From: Treponema sp.
Lineage (GTDB): Bacteria > Spirochaetota > Spirochaetia > Treponematales > Treponemataceae
Length of the DNA stretch: 64,000 nucleotides
Direction: 5' to 3'
NCBI GenBank assembly: GCA_017619795.1
Contig: JAFZRP010000122.1
Location: 1-64,000 of the forward strand
Each line of letters starts with the position of its first letter. Within the stretch, counting starts at the first letter, position 1. Positions 54,901 to 62,045 of the stretch are shown here, piece by piece. The notes under the pieces were generated by a model. It made no database searches. It saw only the letters and a program-made list of their open reading frames with translations, and was not told where the DNA came from. The position numbers and the translations under genes are program-made.

Positions 54901-55906
54901 TATAATCTACTTTATTTCCGCCTGTTTCTGCATCAAACCAGCCTTCAAAAATGTAGTTCTTACGAGAGAAAATCGGACCATTGAAACCCGAATCATCCGA
55001 AGTTACCAATTTACCATCACTATCATATCTAATAGCGTTATATGGAAGCGGTATTGGGTCACTATATCTTGTGTAATCGCTTGTGTAAGAACCCGGGGCA
55101 GTTCCGTTGAGCGTTCCGCCGTTGGTGTTAAACGTAATCGTATAAATGTTTGCAAGGTCATCAGCACTTTCTATTACAGGATTTGAAGAGCTTTTTACTT
55201 CTTTTGTAATTCCAGCATATTCGCGCCATTCGCCAAGCTTGGTTATTTTTTGAGTGTCGCCGTAAAGCGTGTACACAAGCACGTAGTTTCCGGCTGCAAT
55301 TTCGCTTGCAGTGTATTTCGCCTTGCCGTCCGCAAATGTGAGTGCGGCATCTTCGGGAGTAATCGTCTGGTATTCGTCCATTGGGAAAAGCTCAGCATCT
55401 ACTGCTTTTACTACACTTGGGACAGATAGCGTTACGTCAAGAGAGCCTGAGCCTTCATTTGAAAGCTCTGAAAGTTCAAGTGTAAATGAAAGGCTGTTTT
55501 CGCCTGTTTCAATTGTTTTTTCAATCCTCGCTCCCCAGATTGCACCGCCTTTTGTAGCAGTGAGTATAAATATGTAGGTTTTCCCTGATGTAACTGCAAT
55601 CTTTGCGGCGGTCATTTTTGTGTATGCTGTACTTGTGGCGTCTGTAGACCAAGTGCCATATTCTTTTTTATTACCCAATTTACCGGGAGCTGGTTTAATC
55701 ATACCTCTAAGAGTAAAGCTGTCAAAATCGTCCGCATCGGAAACCTCAGGAAGAGCTGTTCTGCCCGCCTGGTTCAAGCCGATTGTGATGTATGCTTCTT
55801 TTGTGTCCGTACCGACATCATCTTTTTTATCAGTATTGAACATTGAGCACGAAGCCAGTGCAAGCGCGGCCATAACCACAAATGCCTTAAATATGTTTCG
55901 TTTCAT
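51965..55906 (-). CDS. BspA-like leucine-rich-repeat surface lipoprotein
   Basis: The 1313-residue protein has a lipoprotein signal (LALASC, Cys20). A ~230-residue N-terminal module is shared with the next gene upstream, and an InlB-type repeat (FEGWFDAETGGN...LYARW) lies near 330. Two BspA-type LRR_5 blocks (about 440-660 and 770-1040, with TLPKALTAIFPMAFYGVGFTEITIPKSVTFI-like units) flank a second InlB/DUF-like linker. The C-terminus (FPSVAKAVGD...GWYLPSLAELFQIY...) resembles the Lcl/Fib_succ_major domain. BspA proteins bind host matrix or other bacteria, so an adhesin is likely. AAGGAG precedes the ATG. Confidence 0.88.
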   Translation of the reverse strand: MKRNIFKAFVVMAALALASCSMFNTDKKDDVGTDTKEAYITIGLNQAGRTALPEVSDADDFDSFTLRGMIKPAPGKLGNKKEYGTWSTDATSTAYTKMTAAKIAVTSGKTYIFILTATKGGAIWGARIEKTIETGENSLSFTLELSELSNEGSGSLDVTLSVPSVVKAVDAELFPMDEYQTITPEDAALTFADGKAKYTASEIAAGNYVLVYTLYGDTQKITKLGEWREYAGITKEVKSSSNPVIESADDLANIYTITFNTNGGTLNGTAPGSYTSDYTRYSDPIPLPYNAIRYDSDGKLVTSDDSGFNGPIFSRKNYIFEGWFDAETGGNKVDYIPGGSTGDITLYARWTDTFTVDVDSYDDVDVFGEYLGDSLWALLQSGFDSIKLKLTNMADPTPMPDLSLLEDEQAKNLLMEPVDEIFTAILDAICAVQGEINIIDEGDEENTTGRNKFTYTGLGINLDLSETSLTYLPCKAFTDFEGMLKFAGSNNIEDIKMPVNLIGITLPKALTAIFPMAFYGVGFTEITIPKSVTFIQSAFTYTQGMTVNFESGSNIEDFWPIANGIALVKINIPASVKNIMEGAFSNEWLEEIIFDQGSKLETIGKQAFYKNALESITLPATLKEISDEAFKGCTELATINFEGTTAQWAAVTRGTDWHEGVPATTKVTCSDGTVSMDYGIYSITVANCTNGTVEANTTEAYSGAEITLTITPDDGYIIDSISVTAGGEPVELSGTGASRTFIMPTSNVNVTATFKELVPITLKASELDKLNEKLLEMKDNRVSSITVKITDMEDAKPALDWSTLDMESEEAGDDYMDDRFETISTAICNVPELNVKLDLSGTSLTYLPVFAFADDEMNPMFNLIEVTLPQSLTAILPYSFVLPGFNEFTIPKNVTYIYIPFISLQPMTINFENGSCIKTIGKIGHELCSIPTITIPAGVEEIEDDAFSKTSLETITFEEGSQLKTIGKDAFCGTSITEIKLPATLTNISDNAFDTCLQLATIIFEGTKEQWAAITRGTDWHKNVPATTVSCSDGTVDLDFCYLGTKFPSVAKAVGDIVFNDGSAMPYSEFENLDDDVKDKKKVYAIALIFYSGTGLNSPDAEGNEDNTTVRTLGVGLKHAGMKWCIESANAYDNNIVPIQCNPDYSGSPGNYTWTGDHEGNRDKNGSDNLEQIGAWLTKENKIDDTTGDGASDRYPALYFAKNYKEQKIGIEEASRIPSGSDYENGWYLPSLAELFQIYANGMGSNKVFDIDTVSNTLGGDQFYSEDFCCFCSSSQDSYDSDEKFILAIDFKYKREESQWKDNVSIVCAIREF

Positions 55907-55926
55907 TTTTTATTCTCCTTGTATTT

Positions 55927-55955
55927 AGATTCCCGCGTCAAGGGCGGGAATGACA
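55927..55955 (-). repeat. Palindromic repeat R3
   Basis: TGTCATTCCCGC, loop, GCGGGAATCT on the minus strand, 20 nt before the start of the 1313-residue lipoprotein gene. One inner pair is mismatched compared with R5. Confidence 0.8.
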
Positions 55956-55963
55956 GTTTATTG

Positions 55964-55992
55964 TGTCATTGTCGGGCTTGACCCGACAATCT
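55964..55992 (+). repeat. Palindromic repeat R4
   Basis: TGTCATTGTCGGG, CTTGA, CCCGACAATCT. Nearly identical to R1 and inverted relative to its neighbour R3. Confidence 0.8.
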
Positions 55993-55996
55993 GTTT

Positions 55997-58900
55997 TTAA
56001 TTTGGACTATTAGATGAGTCGATATACAACGTAATCTGTGCGTTGTATGGAACGCCATTCTTTGTTGCGCTGAGCGAAAACAGAAATGAGGTATCTGGTG
56101 AACTATTTGCAAACATTGACTTTTGTAGTGTAAGAATCATGCCATTGTCACTCAACTTTATTCCATCACCTGATGAGGTTATCTCATTTCCGTTAATACT
56201 CCAAATATAGTTTGTAAAATTGTATTCCGCACAAAAGTTAATTGTTTCAATGTTGACAGTTTTATTAAAAAGCGGATCTGTTAATGTATCAATATCTTCG
56301 TAAATATCTACTCGGATTTTAGGATTATTCACTATAACCGAAATCTGTGCGCCGTAAGGTATGTTTCTCTTTGTTGCAACGAGCGAAATCTGATGTACCT
56401 CTCCATCAATAATGACAGTTTCTTCACTCGCATTCAAGTAGCCATTTGTACGCAAACAAACTTCATAGCATGTCGCTTTTTGGATTGTAAGAATAATACC
56501 GTTCTCGCTTACGCTTGCCCCTGTTACGTATTGTGCCAGTTCGCCGTCTATCATCCAGGCGTAGCTGTTGGTGTCAAAGCCTTCTTCTGCTGTGAGCGTG
56601 ATTGAAGTGTCGTTTTCTGTCTTTGTGATTCCGATTGTAGAATTAGATGCGACATTAACTGTGATTCCGCTTACGGTTGACCAGGTTGCAGATATGCTTA
56701 CATCGTGGGCTGGCATTGTGAAGGTTCTTGTGTTGCCAGTTCCGTTGAGTGTTACAGTTTCATCTCCGGCTGTTACAGAAATTGAAGCAAGTGCATAGCC
56801 AGTTTCTGGTTCTATTGTGAGCGTAACTTCAGTGCCGTAGGTTGCAGTTCCATTGGTAGCACTTGAGGTAACAGTGCCGTTTCCATCGGTTGGAAGTGTT
56901 ATGTTGTATAAAATATCCTTGTAGGTTGCAGTTATGCTTACGTCGTGGGCTGGCATTGTGAAAGTGGTTTCGGTTGCAGAGGCATCTGCGAATACAACGT
57001 CCTCTGAGCTTGTAGTCCACTTATCAAAGGCGTAACCAGTTTCTGGAGTATCTGCATAAACCGTAACTGTTTTTCCGCTTATGATTTTCTTTGGTGTTGA
57101 AGTTCCGTTTTCTACAGTTATTGAGTAAAAGCCGTAATCCATATCAACTTCACCGTCTGTACAGGTAACTTTTGTTGTTGAAGGGACACCATTATTCCAT
57201 AACTCCCCTCTGTCTACAGCTGCCCATTGAGATTTTGTACCGCTATATTTTATTGATGTAAGGTTTATACAACCAGCCAAAGCAGCGTATTTTATTGAGG
57301 TAACAGAGCTTGGAATAGTGATTTTTTCCAGGGAATTGCAAAGACTGAAAGTTTCATTTTTAATACAAGTTACCCCCTCTGGCAGCTCTATTTCTTTAAG
57401 TTTTAGGCAATAATAAAATGCTTTTTCACCAATTGTTTCCAGTTTACTGCCTTCATCAAAAGTAATTCTTTCAAGGTTAGATTTACTAAATACTTCACTT
57501 TCTATGGTCGTTACGCTTGCCGGAATGTTGATGGCAACAACGTCATCTAAACCAACTGCAATTTGTCCGATGGTTGAGATAGAACTTCCATTTTCAAAGT
57601 TTATGGTAAGCCCCTGTGTATTAGCAAAACATGCATCTTCAATATAGCTTACGCTTTTTGGAATGGTAATTTCTGTAAAACCCATATAGTTAAATGTATT
57701 TATTGGCATTACCTTAAGCGTTTCTGGCAACGTAATTCCAATAAGGTTTACTAGCTCGTAATTTAAAAGTTCGCTAGTAGCATAAAACGAAGGAAGATAA
57801 GATAGAGTCGTCTCGCTTAAATCAAGGTTTACACCAAGACCTGTGTAGGTGAACTTATAGAATCCAGTCTCTTTATCTTTATTGTTAGTTGTAATTTCAC
57901 CCTGTACAGCACAAATAGCTTTAATAATTGCAGTATAGCGGCTGTCTGCATAAGACGCCTGAGTGAATATATTGCTAATCATTTCCTCAACAGATGGCTG
58001 TGTGCTCAAATCTGCCATATCGGTAAGTTTTAAAGTGATGCAGTCAAAACCCTGCTCCTGAAAATATTTTAAGGAAGTTTCCAAATATCCTCCAAAGCCG
58101 TCAACATTCGCTTGAGTAATCATATCATCTACAGCAACTGTAAAGGTGTCTGTCCAGTGTGCCCAGAGAGTTACATTTTCTGTTGAACCGGAAGGAATCT
58201 TTTCTACCAAGTTTCCGCCTGTTTCTTTATCATACCAGCCTTCAAAGAGGTAATTTTTTCTATAAATCTCAAAATCCTCAGCAGCATCTGGATGGCTTAG
58301 GATTCCATTTTCTGTCATTCTAATAGCATTTTCCGGTAAAGCTATGTTACCGCTGAATCTTGTGTAAGAACCAGGTACTGTAAAATTATTGCGCAATTCT
58401 CCACCATTCAAGTTGAGCGTAAGCTGGTAGATTTCTCCAACTTCTTCTGCTTTTGCAATTACAGGATTTGAAGAGCTTGTAAGACCATTAGCAATTCCCG
58501 CATATTCTCGCCATTGGTTTAACTTGAGTGTTTTTTCAGCATCACCCCAGAGAGTAAACACAAGCACGTAGCTTCCGGCTTCAATATCACTTGCTGTATA
58601 CGCTGCCTTCCCGTTTGCAAAGCTGAACGCTGCATTACTTGGAGTAACAGTTTGGGTTTCGTCCATTGTTTTAAGCTCTGCATCTACTGCTTTTACAATC
58701 TCCGGCACAGAAAGCGTTATGGTAAGCGAACCTGTTCCTTCATCAGAAAGCCCTGTAAGTGCAAGTGTAAAAGAAAGGCTGTTTGTGCCGGTTTGGATTG
58801 TTTTTTCAATTTCTCCCTGCCAGGTTGCGCCACCTTTTGTTGCCGTGAGCGTAAACGAATAAGTTTCTTCTGTAGTAACCGCAATTTTTGCGTCAGTCAT

Positions 58901-59194
58901 TTTTTCGTAGGCTGTATTTGTGCTGTCTGTTGTCCAGGTGCCATATTCTGTTGGAACAGGCGTAATGGTGTCGTTTTCTGGTTTAATAAAGCCTGTAAGC
59001 TTAAAGCAGTCAAAATCATCCGCGCCAGAAACTCTTGGAAGTGCTGTTCGGTTATTTTCGTTCAAGCTGATTGTGATATAAGCTTGTTTTGTGTTAGTAC
59101 CGCTATCGTCCTTTTCAACCCTGTTGAACATTGAGCACGAAGCCAGTGCAAGTACGGCCACCGCCACAAATGCCTTAAATATGTTTCGTTTCAT
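55997..59194 (-). CDS. BspA-like surface lipoprotein, paralogue of 51965-55906
   Basis: The 1065-residue protein begins MKRNIFKAFVAVAVLALASC, almost the same as its neighbour, and the shared module extends about 250 residues (ALPRVSGADDFDCFKLTGFIKP; NSLSFTLALTGLSDEGTGSL). An InlB-type repeat, one LRR_5 block (about 430-690) and several beta domains with KWTTSSEDVVFADASATETTFTMPAHDVSITATYKD-type units follow. The C-terminus differs from the paralogue: Ig-like domains with VNNPKIRVDIY and no Lcl domain. A tandem duplication with later divergence or domain exchange is the simplest explanation. Confidence 0.88.
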   Translation of the reverse strand: MKRNIFKAFVAVAVLALASCSMFNRVEKDDSGTNTKQAYITISLNENNRTALPRVSGADDFDCFKLTGFIKPENDTITPVPTEYGTWTTDSTNTAYEKMTDAKIAVTTEETYSFTLTATKGGATWQGEIEKTIQTGTNSLSFTLALTGLSDEGTGSLTITLSVPEIVKAVDAELKTMDETQTVTPSNAAFSFANGKAAYTASDIEAGSYVLVFTLWGDAEKTLKLNQWREYAGIANGLTSSSNPVIAKAEEVGEIYQLTLNLNGGELRNNFTVPGSYTRFSGNIALPENAIRMTENGILSHPDAAEDFEIYRKNYLFEGWYDKETGGNLVEKIPSGSTENVTLWAHWTDTFTVAVDDMITQANVDGFGGYLETSLKYFQEQGFDCITLKLTDMADLSTQPSVEEMISNIFTQASYADSRYTAIIKAICAVQGEITTNNKDKETGFYKFTYTGLGVNLDLSETTLSYLPSFYATSELLNYELVNLIGITLPETLKVMPINTFNYMGFTEITIPKSVSYIEDACFANTQGLTINFENGSSISTIGQIAVGLDDVVAINIPASVTTIESEVFSKSNLERITFDEGSKLETIGEKAFYYCLKLKEIELPEGVTCIKNETFSLCNSLEKITIPSSVTSIKYAALAGCINLTSIKYSGTKSQWAAVDRGELWNNGVPSTTKVTCTDGEVDMDYGFYSITVENGTSTPKKIISGKTVTVYADTPETGYAFDKWTTSSEDVVFADASATETTFTMPAHDVSITATYKDILYNITLPTDGNGTVTSSATNGTATYGTEVTLTIEPETGYALASISVTAGDETVTLNGTGNTRTFTMPAHDVSISATWSTVSGITVNVASNSTIGITKTENDTSITLTAEEGFDTNSYAWMIDGELAQYVTGASVSENGIILTIQKATCYEVCLRTNGYLNASEETVIIDGEVHQISLVATKRNIPYGAQISVIVNNPKIRVDIYEDIDTLTDPLFNKTVNIETINFCAEYNFTNYIWSINGNEITSSGDGIKLSDNGMILTLQKSMFANSSPDTSFLFSLSATKNGVPYNAQITLYIDSSNSPN

Positions 59195-59214
59195 TTTCTA
59201 TTCTCCTTGTATTT

Positions 59215-59243
59215 AGATTCCCGCGTCAAGCGCGGGAATGACA
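59215..59243 (-). repeat. Palindromic repeat R5
   Basis: TGTCATTCCCGCG, CTTGA, CGCGGGAATCT on the minus strand, 20 nt before the start of the 1065-residue lipoprotein gene, the same position as R3 before its paralogue. Confidence 0.8.
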
Positions 59244-59253
59244 ATCTGCCCTT

Positions 59254-61692
59254 TTACCTCGTAGTCACCACAATTTGTGAGCCGCAAGGAATGCCGTTCT
59301 TTGATGCGCTGAGTGTAACTTGATAAGACACTCCTGGAACAAGGAATGGTTCTTCAATTGTTTCGCCGTTTGAACCTGAAGGTCTAAAGAGTGATTTTAG
59401 AATTGTAAGGGTTCTGCCATCTTCGCTCACTATAAAACCTCCCTCATACGAGGATGCAAGGTTACCGTCAATTCGCCAGCTGTAACCGGTAAAGCCTTCT
59501 GCCGCCGTAAGTGTAATTACTTTTACTTTTCCTGTACTTCCTGCCGAAGTTGTGGTTTCTATGATTGATTCTTCTTGTTCTACGTTAATTGTAGAGTCCG
59601 GTGCGATTGAAATCGTGATTCCGCTTGCAGTTGTCCAGAGCGCAGTGTAAGTTGCACTTTCTTCAAAGGTTGCAGGGATTGTGCCGCCTTTTGTATTCCA
59701 GCCGCTGAAGGTGTAATTCTGGCGTGTTGGATTTGCAACTGCTGCAAGGCTCTGTCCGTATTTGCCGCTCTTTGTGATTGTGCCTGTGGCTTCTCCTAAA
59801 GTGCCACCTGCAAGTTCGAGCGTAAAGGTAATTGTTTCGCGTGCGTAGTAGATTTTTACTTCTGTACTTCCGTCTGCCGCAATTTTTGCCTGGGTCACGG
59901 TTCCTGCGGTAAAGTGTGCGTAAGCTTTTGCTTGTGCCGAGGTTTGTGCGGCTGTTGTACCGGTAAGGTTGTCGGTGTCGGCAAGTGTGTATTCATCATT
60001 TTCTGCATTCTGTTTGTAGTGAAGTACTTTGTAGGCTGTGTTTGTTGCAGGTGTCCAGGTAGCAGTAAGAGTGATGTCGCCTGTTGTACCTTTTGCAATT
60101 TTTGTTACAGCTTCGCCCTTTGCATTTTTCCAGCCACCGAATGTGTAACCGGTTTTGCTTGCATTAGAAAGTGTGATTTCCTCATTCACTTTATAAGAAA
60201 CTGTTTCGTTCGGATTTGTTGCACCATCAATTCCTGCGTAGGTGATTTTGTAAGAAACATACGAGAACTGTGCAATAAGAATTATATTTGCAGTAATTGG
60301 AGTTTCAAAATCAAACATTGAACCACCATTAGCCCAGCCTTCAAAATTATAGCCTGCTATAACAGGATCTGCTGGCTTAGTTGCCTTTGCGTTTTCTTCA
60401 ACTGTCTGAGTTGTGCTTTCGCCGTCAACTGTAAAGGTTACTGTAAATGTAGGTTTAGTTATATCAATCCAGGTTGCGGTTAGAACAATGTCGCCGGTTG
60501 AGCCCTTTGCAATTTTTGTTACTGCTTCGTCCTTTGCATTTTTCCAGCCGCCAAAATTAAAGCCTGTTTTTGTTGCATCTGCCAAAGTGATGTCATCGCT
60601 TTCTATTGTATAAGTTGTTGCAGTGTTTGGATTTGTTGCACCATCAACTCCTTCGTAAGTGATTTTGTAAGAAACAGGTGACCACTTTGCAGTAAGAGTT
60701 ACATTTGCAGTGATTGGTGTGTTAAAATCAAACTGCTTGTCACCAGCAAACCAGCCATCAAAGGTGTAGCCAGTTTTAGAAAGAGCTTCAGGTTCAGTTG
60801 CTTTTTTCTCATTTTCAACAATCTGACTTTCTACAGTGCTTTCTGCGTTTGTTACAAAAGTAACTGTCCATTTTTTTGGCTCTTCCGGTTCATTTGGCTC
60901 TTCCGGATTATTTGGTTCCTCTGTTTGTCCATTAGGGTCCTCTGTCTGACCGGCAGGTTCTTTTTCCACAGAAATGGAATCGTTTTTATCTTCCTTGTTC
61001 ACTAGAGTTCCTGTGCTTACATCGCCTGTGTAAGTTTTAGTAACAGTTGTTCCGTCTGAATCTTTTGTTTCAATTTTTACTGTTGTTGTAGTTGCTCCGT
61101 CTTCTGTTTTTTCTACACTGATTACAGTTGTTTTATCATCTTCGGTAATGGTAATAACACCCTCTTTACTGATTTCACCGACCTGAGCTTCTGTTCCATC
61201 TTCTTTAGTTACAGAAACTTTTCCGTCTTTAACTGTATATGTTGTATCTCCAATGGTGTATTTTCCGCTGACTTCTTTTTGTTCTTCGGTTGGTTCTTCC
61301 TTCTGCTCTTCTGGCTGTTCGTTTTGTCCTTTAGCCTTGAAGGTTGCAGAAACAGTTACGTTGCTTTTTGGCATTATAAAAATGCAGTCTGTAACGGTTA
61401 TCTCGTTTTCATCGCTGTCCTTTACGATATAGGCTTCAAGCTCATAGCCTTCATCTGGCGTTGCAGTCAGCGTTATTGTGGTTCCAGCCGCTGCCGAGTC
61501 TACATTTGAACTAATCGTACCATGTTCAATTCCGTCTGCAATAGTAATACTGTAAGTAACAGGTGTATCATCGCCACTATTTGTACCAACTTTGCACGAT
61601 ACGAATGCGAATGTAAGCATCGTTGCCACAAAAACCGTGGCACACCAAAATGTCATTCCGAACTTGATTCGGAATCCTCGTTCTCCTTTCAT
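59254..61692 (-). CDS. InlB-repeat surface lipoprotein
   Basis: The 812-residue protein has AGGAGG 8 nt before the ATG and a lipobox FVSC (Cys32). The first 14 residues (MKGERGFRIKFGMT) are encoded by palindromic repeat R6, an unusual n-region. A beta domain (TIADGIEHGTISSNVDSAAAG) and an acidic EEPNEPEEP linker follow. Then come five or more InlB/Listeria-Bacteroides repeats (TGYTFDGWFAGDKQFDF; TGFNFGGWKNAKDEA; AGYNFEGWANGG; TGYTFGGWKNAKGEA) and a C-terminal Ig-like domain related to that of the next protein. It is first in a three-gene surface-protein run. Confidence 0.88.
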   Translation of the reverse strand: MKGERGFRIKFGMTFWCATVFVATMLTFAFVSCKVGTNSGDDTPVTYSITIADGIEHGTISSNVDSAAAGTTITLTATPDEGYELEAYIVKDSDENEITVTDCIFIMPKSNVTVSATFKAKGQNEQPEEQKEEPTEEQKEVSGKYTIGDTTYTVKDGKVSVTKEDGTEAQVGEISKEGVITITEDDKTTVISVEKTEDGATTTTVKIETKDSDGTTVTKTYTGDVSTGTLVNKEDKNDSISVEKEPAGQTEDPNGQTEEPNNPEEPNEPEEPKKWTVTFVTNAESTVESQIVENEKKATEPEALSKTGYTFDGWFAGDKQFDFNTPITANVTLTAKWSPVSYKITYEGVDGATNPNTATTYTIESDDITLADATKTGFNFGGWKNAKDEAVTKIAKGSTGDIVLTATWIDITKPTFTVTFTVDGESTTQTVEENAKATKPADPVIAGYNFEGWANGGSMFDFETPITANIILIAQFSYVSYKITYAGIDGATNPNETVSYKVNEEITLSNASKTGYTFGGWKNAKGEAVTKIAKGTTGDITLTATWTPATNTAYKVLHYKQNAENDEYTLADTDNLTGTTAAQTSAQAKAYAHFTAGTVTQAKIAADGSTEVKIYYARETITFTLELAGGTLGEATGTITKSGKYGQSLAAVANPTRQNYTFSGWNTKGGTIPATFEESATYTALWTTASGITISIAPDSTINVEQEESIIETTTSAGSTGKVKVITLTAAEGFTGYSWRIDGNLASSYEGGFIVSEDGRTLTILKSLFRPSGSNGETIEEPFLVPGVSYQVTLSASKNGIPCGSQIVVTTR
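61651..61677 (+). repeat. Palindromic repeat R6 inside a coding region
   Basis: TGTCATTCCGAACTTGATTC plus GGAATCC fits the family plan with a CCGAA/TTCGG stem. It lies within codons 5-14 of the 59254-61692 gene, read from the other strand. Confidence 0.75.
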
Positions 61693-61747
61693 TTATAATC
61701 CTCCTATTGATTTTTTATTTTATGCAGTTGTCAAAACAGGTCTGACA

Positions 61748-61858
61748 ACAAAAAAAAGACCGCTCAATCTGTGCCTTACTGGCTACAGACCATGCGGTCT
61801 TAATTTTATGAGATAAAATATCATAGATGATATTTTGTGTTTTTCTTCTCTCCATATC
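61748..61858 (-). promoter_or_regulatory. Leader RNA with strong terminator (attenuator or small RNA)
   Basis: From a predicted start near 61858 the minus strand runs through an 11-bp palindrome (AAAATATCAT...) to a compound terminator. This has outer stem GACCGC/GCGGTC, inner GGTCTGT/ACAGATT with two G-U pairs, GCC/GGC and a 5-nt loop, then T8. The G-U pairs favour the minus strand. The surface-lipoprotein gene starts 56 nt beyond it. Either transcription is attenuated before the operon or a ~110-nt small RNA ends here. Confidence 0.65.
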
Positions 61859-61864
61859 ATTACA

Positions 61865-61892
61865 ATTGTATCACTTTTACAAAAAAATGTAA
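61865..61892 (-). promoter_or_regulatory. Promoter of the leader RNA
   Basis: TTACAT, 16 nt, TACAAT on the minus strand. Confidence 0.5.
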
Positions 61893-61928
61893 CTACCAAG
61901 TATAGGGTAATTTATGTATTTTTTTACC

Positions 61929-62037
61929 AAAATATCGCAGTTGTAAATAGCAAAAACTCAAAAATATCGCAGTTTTAACCAACAAAAACTCAAAAATATC
62001 GCAGTTGCAATTGACAAAAACTCAAAAATATCGCAGT
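61929..62037. repeat. 32-bp-period tandem repeats before the ATPase gene
   Basis: Three copies of a 24-nt unit (CAAAAACTCAAAAATATCGC plus AGTT) start at 61951, 61983 and 62015, separated by 8-nt variable spacers. A fourth partial copy (AAAATATCGCAGTT) is at 61929. The last copy ends 8 nt before the ATG at 62046. The rest of the 61693-62045 gap holds the leader RNA described above. Confidence 0.9.
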
Positions 62038-62045
62038 CTGTAGAT

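Noticed and set aside
61715..61855. 46-codon minus frame with a Cys-rich end (possible modified-peptide precursor)
   Set aside because: It reads straight through a strong terminator and its T8 tract, and no modification enzyme lies nearby. Kept only as a possible leader peptide.
61929..62037. Possible CRISPR array
   Set aside because: Spacers are 8 nt, only three full units exist, and no cas gene is present.
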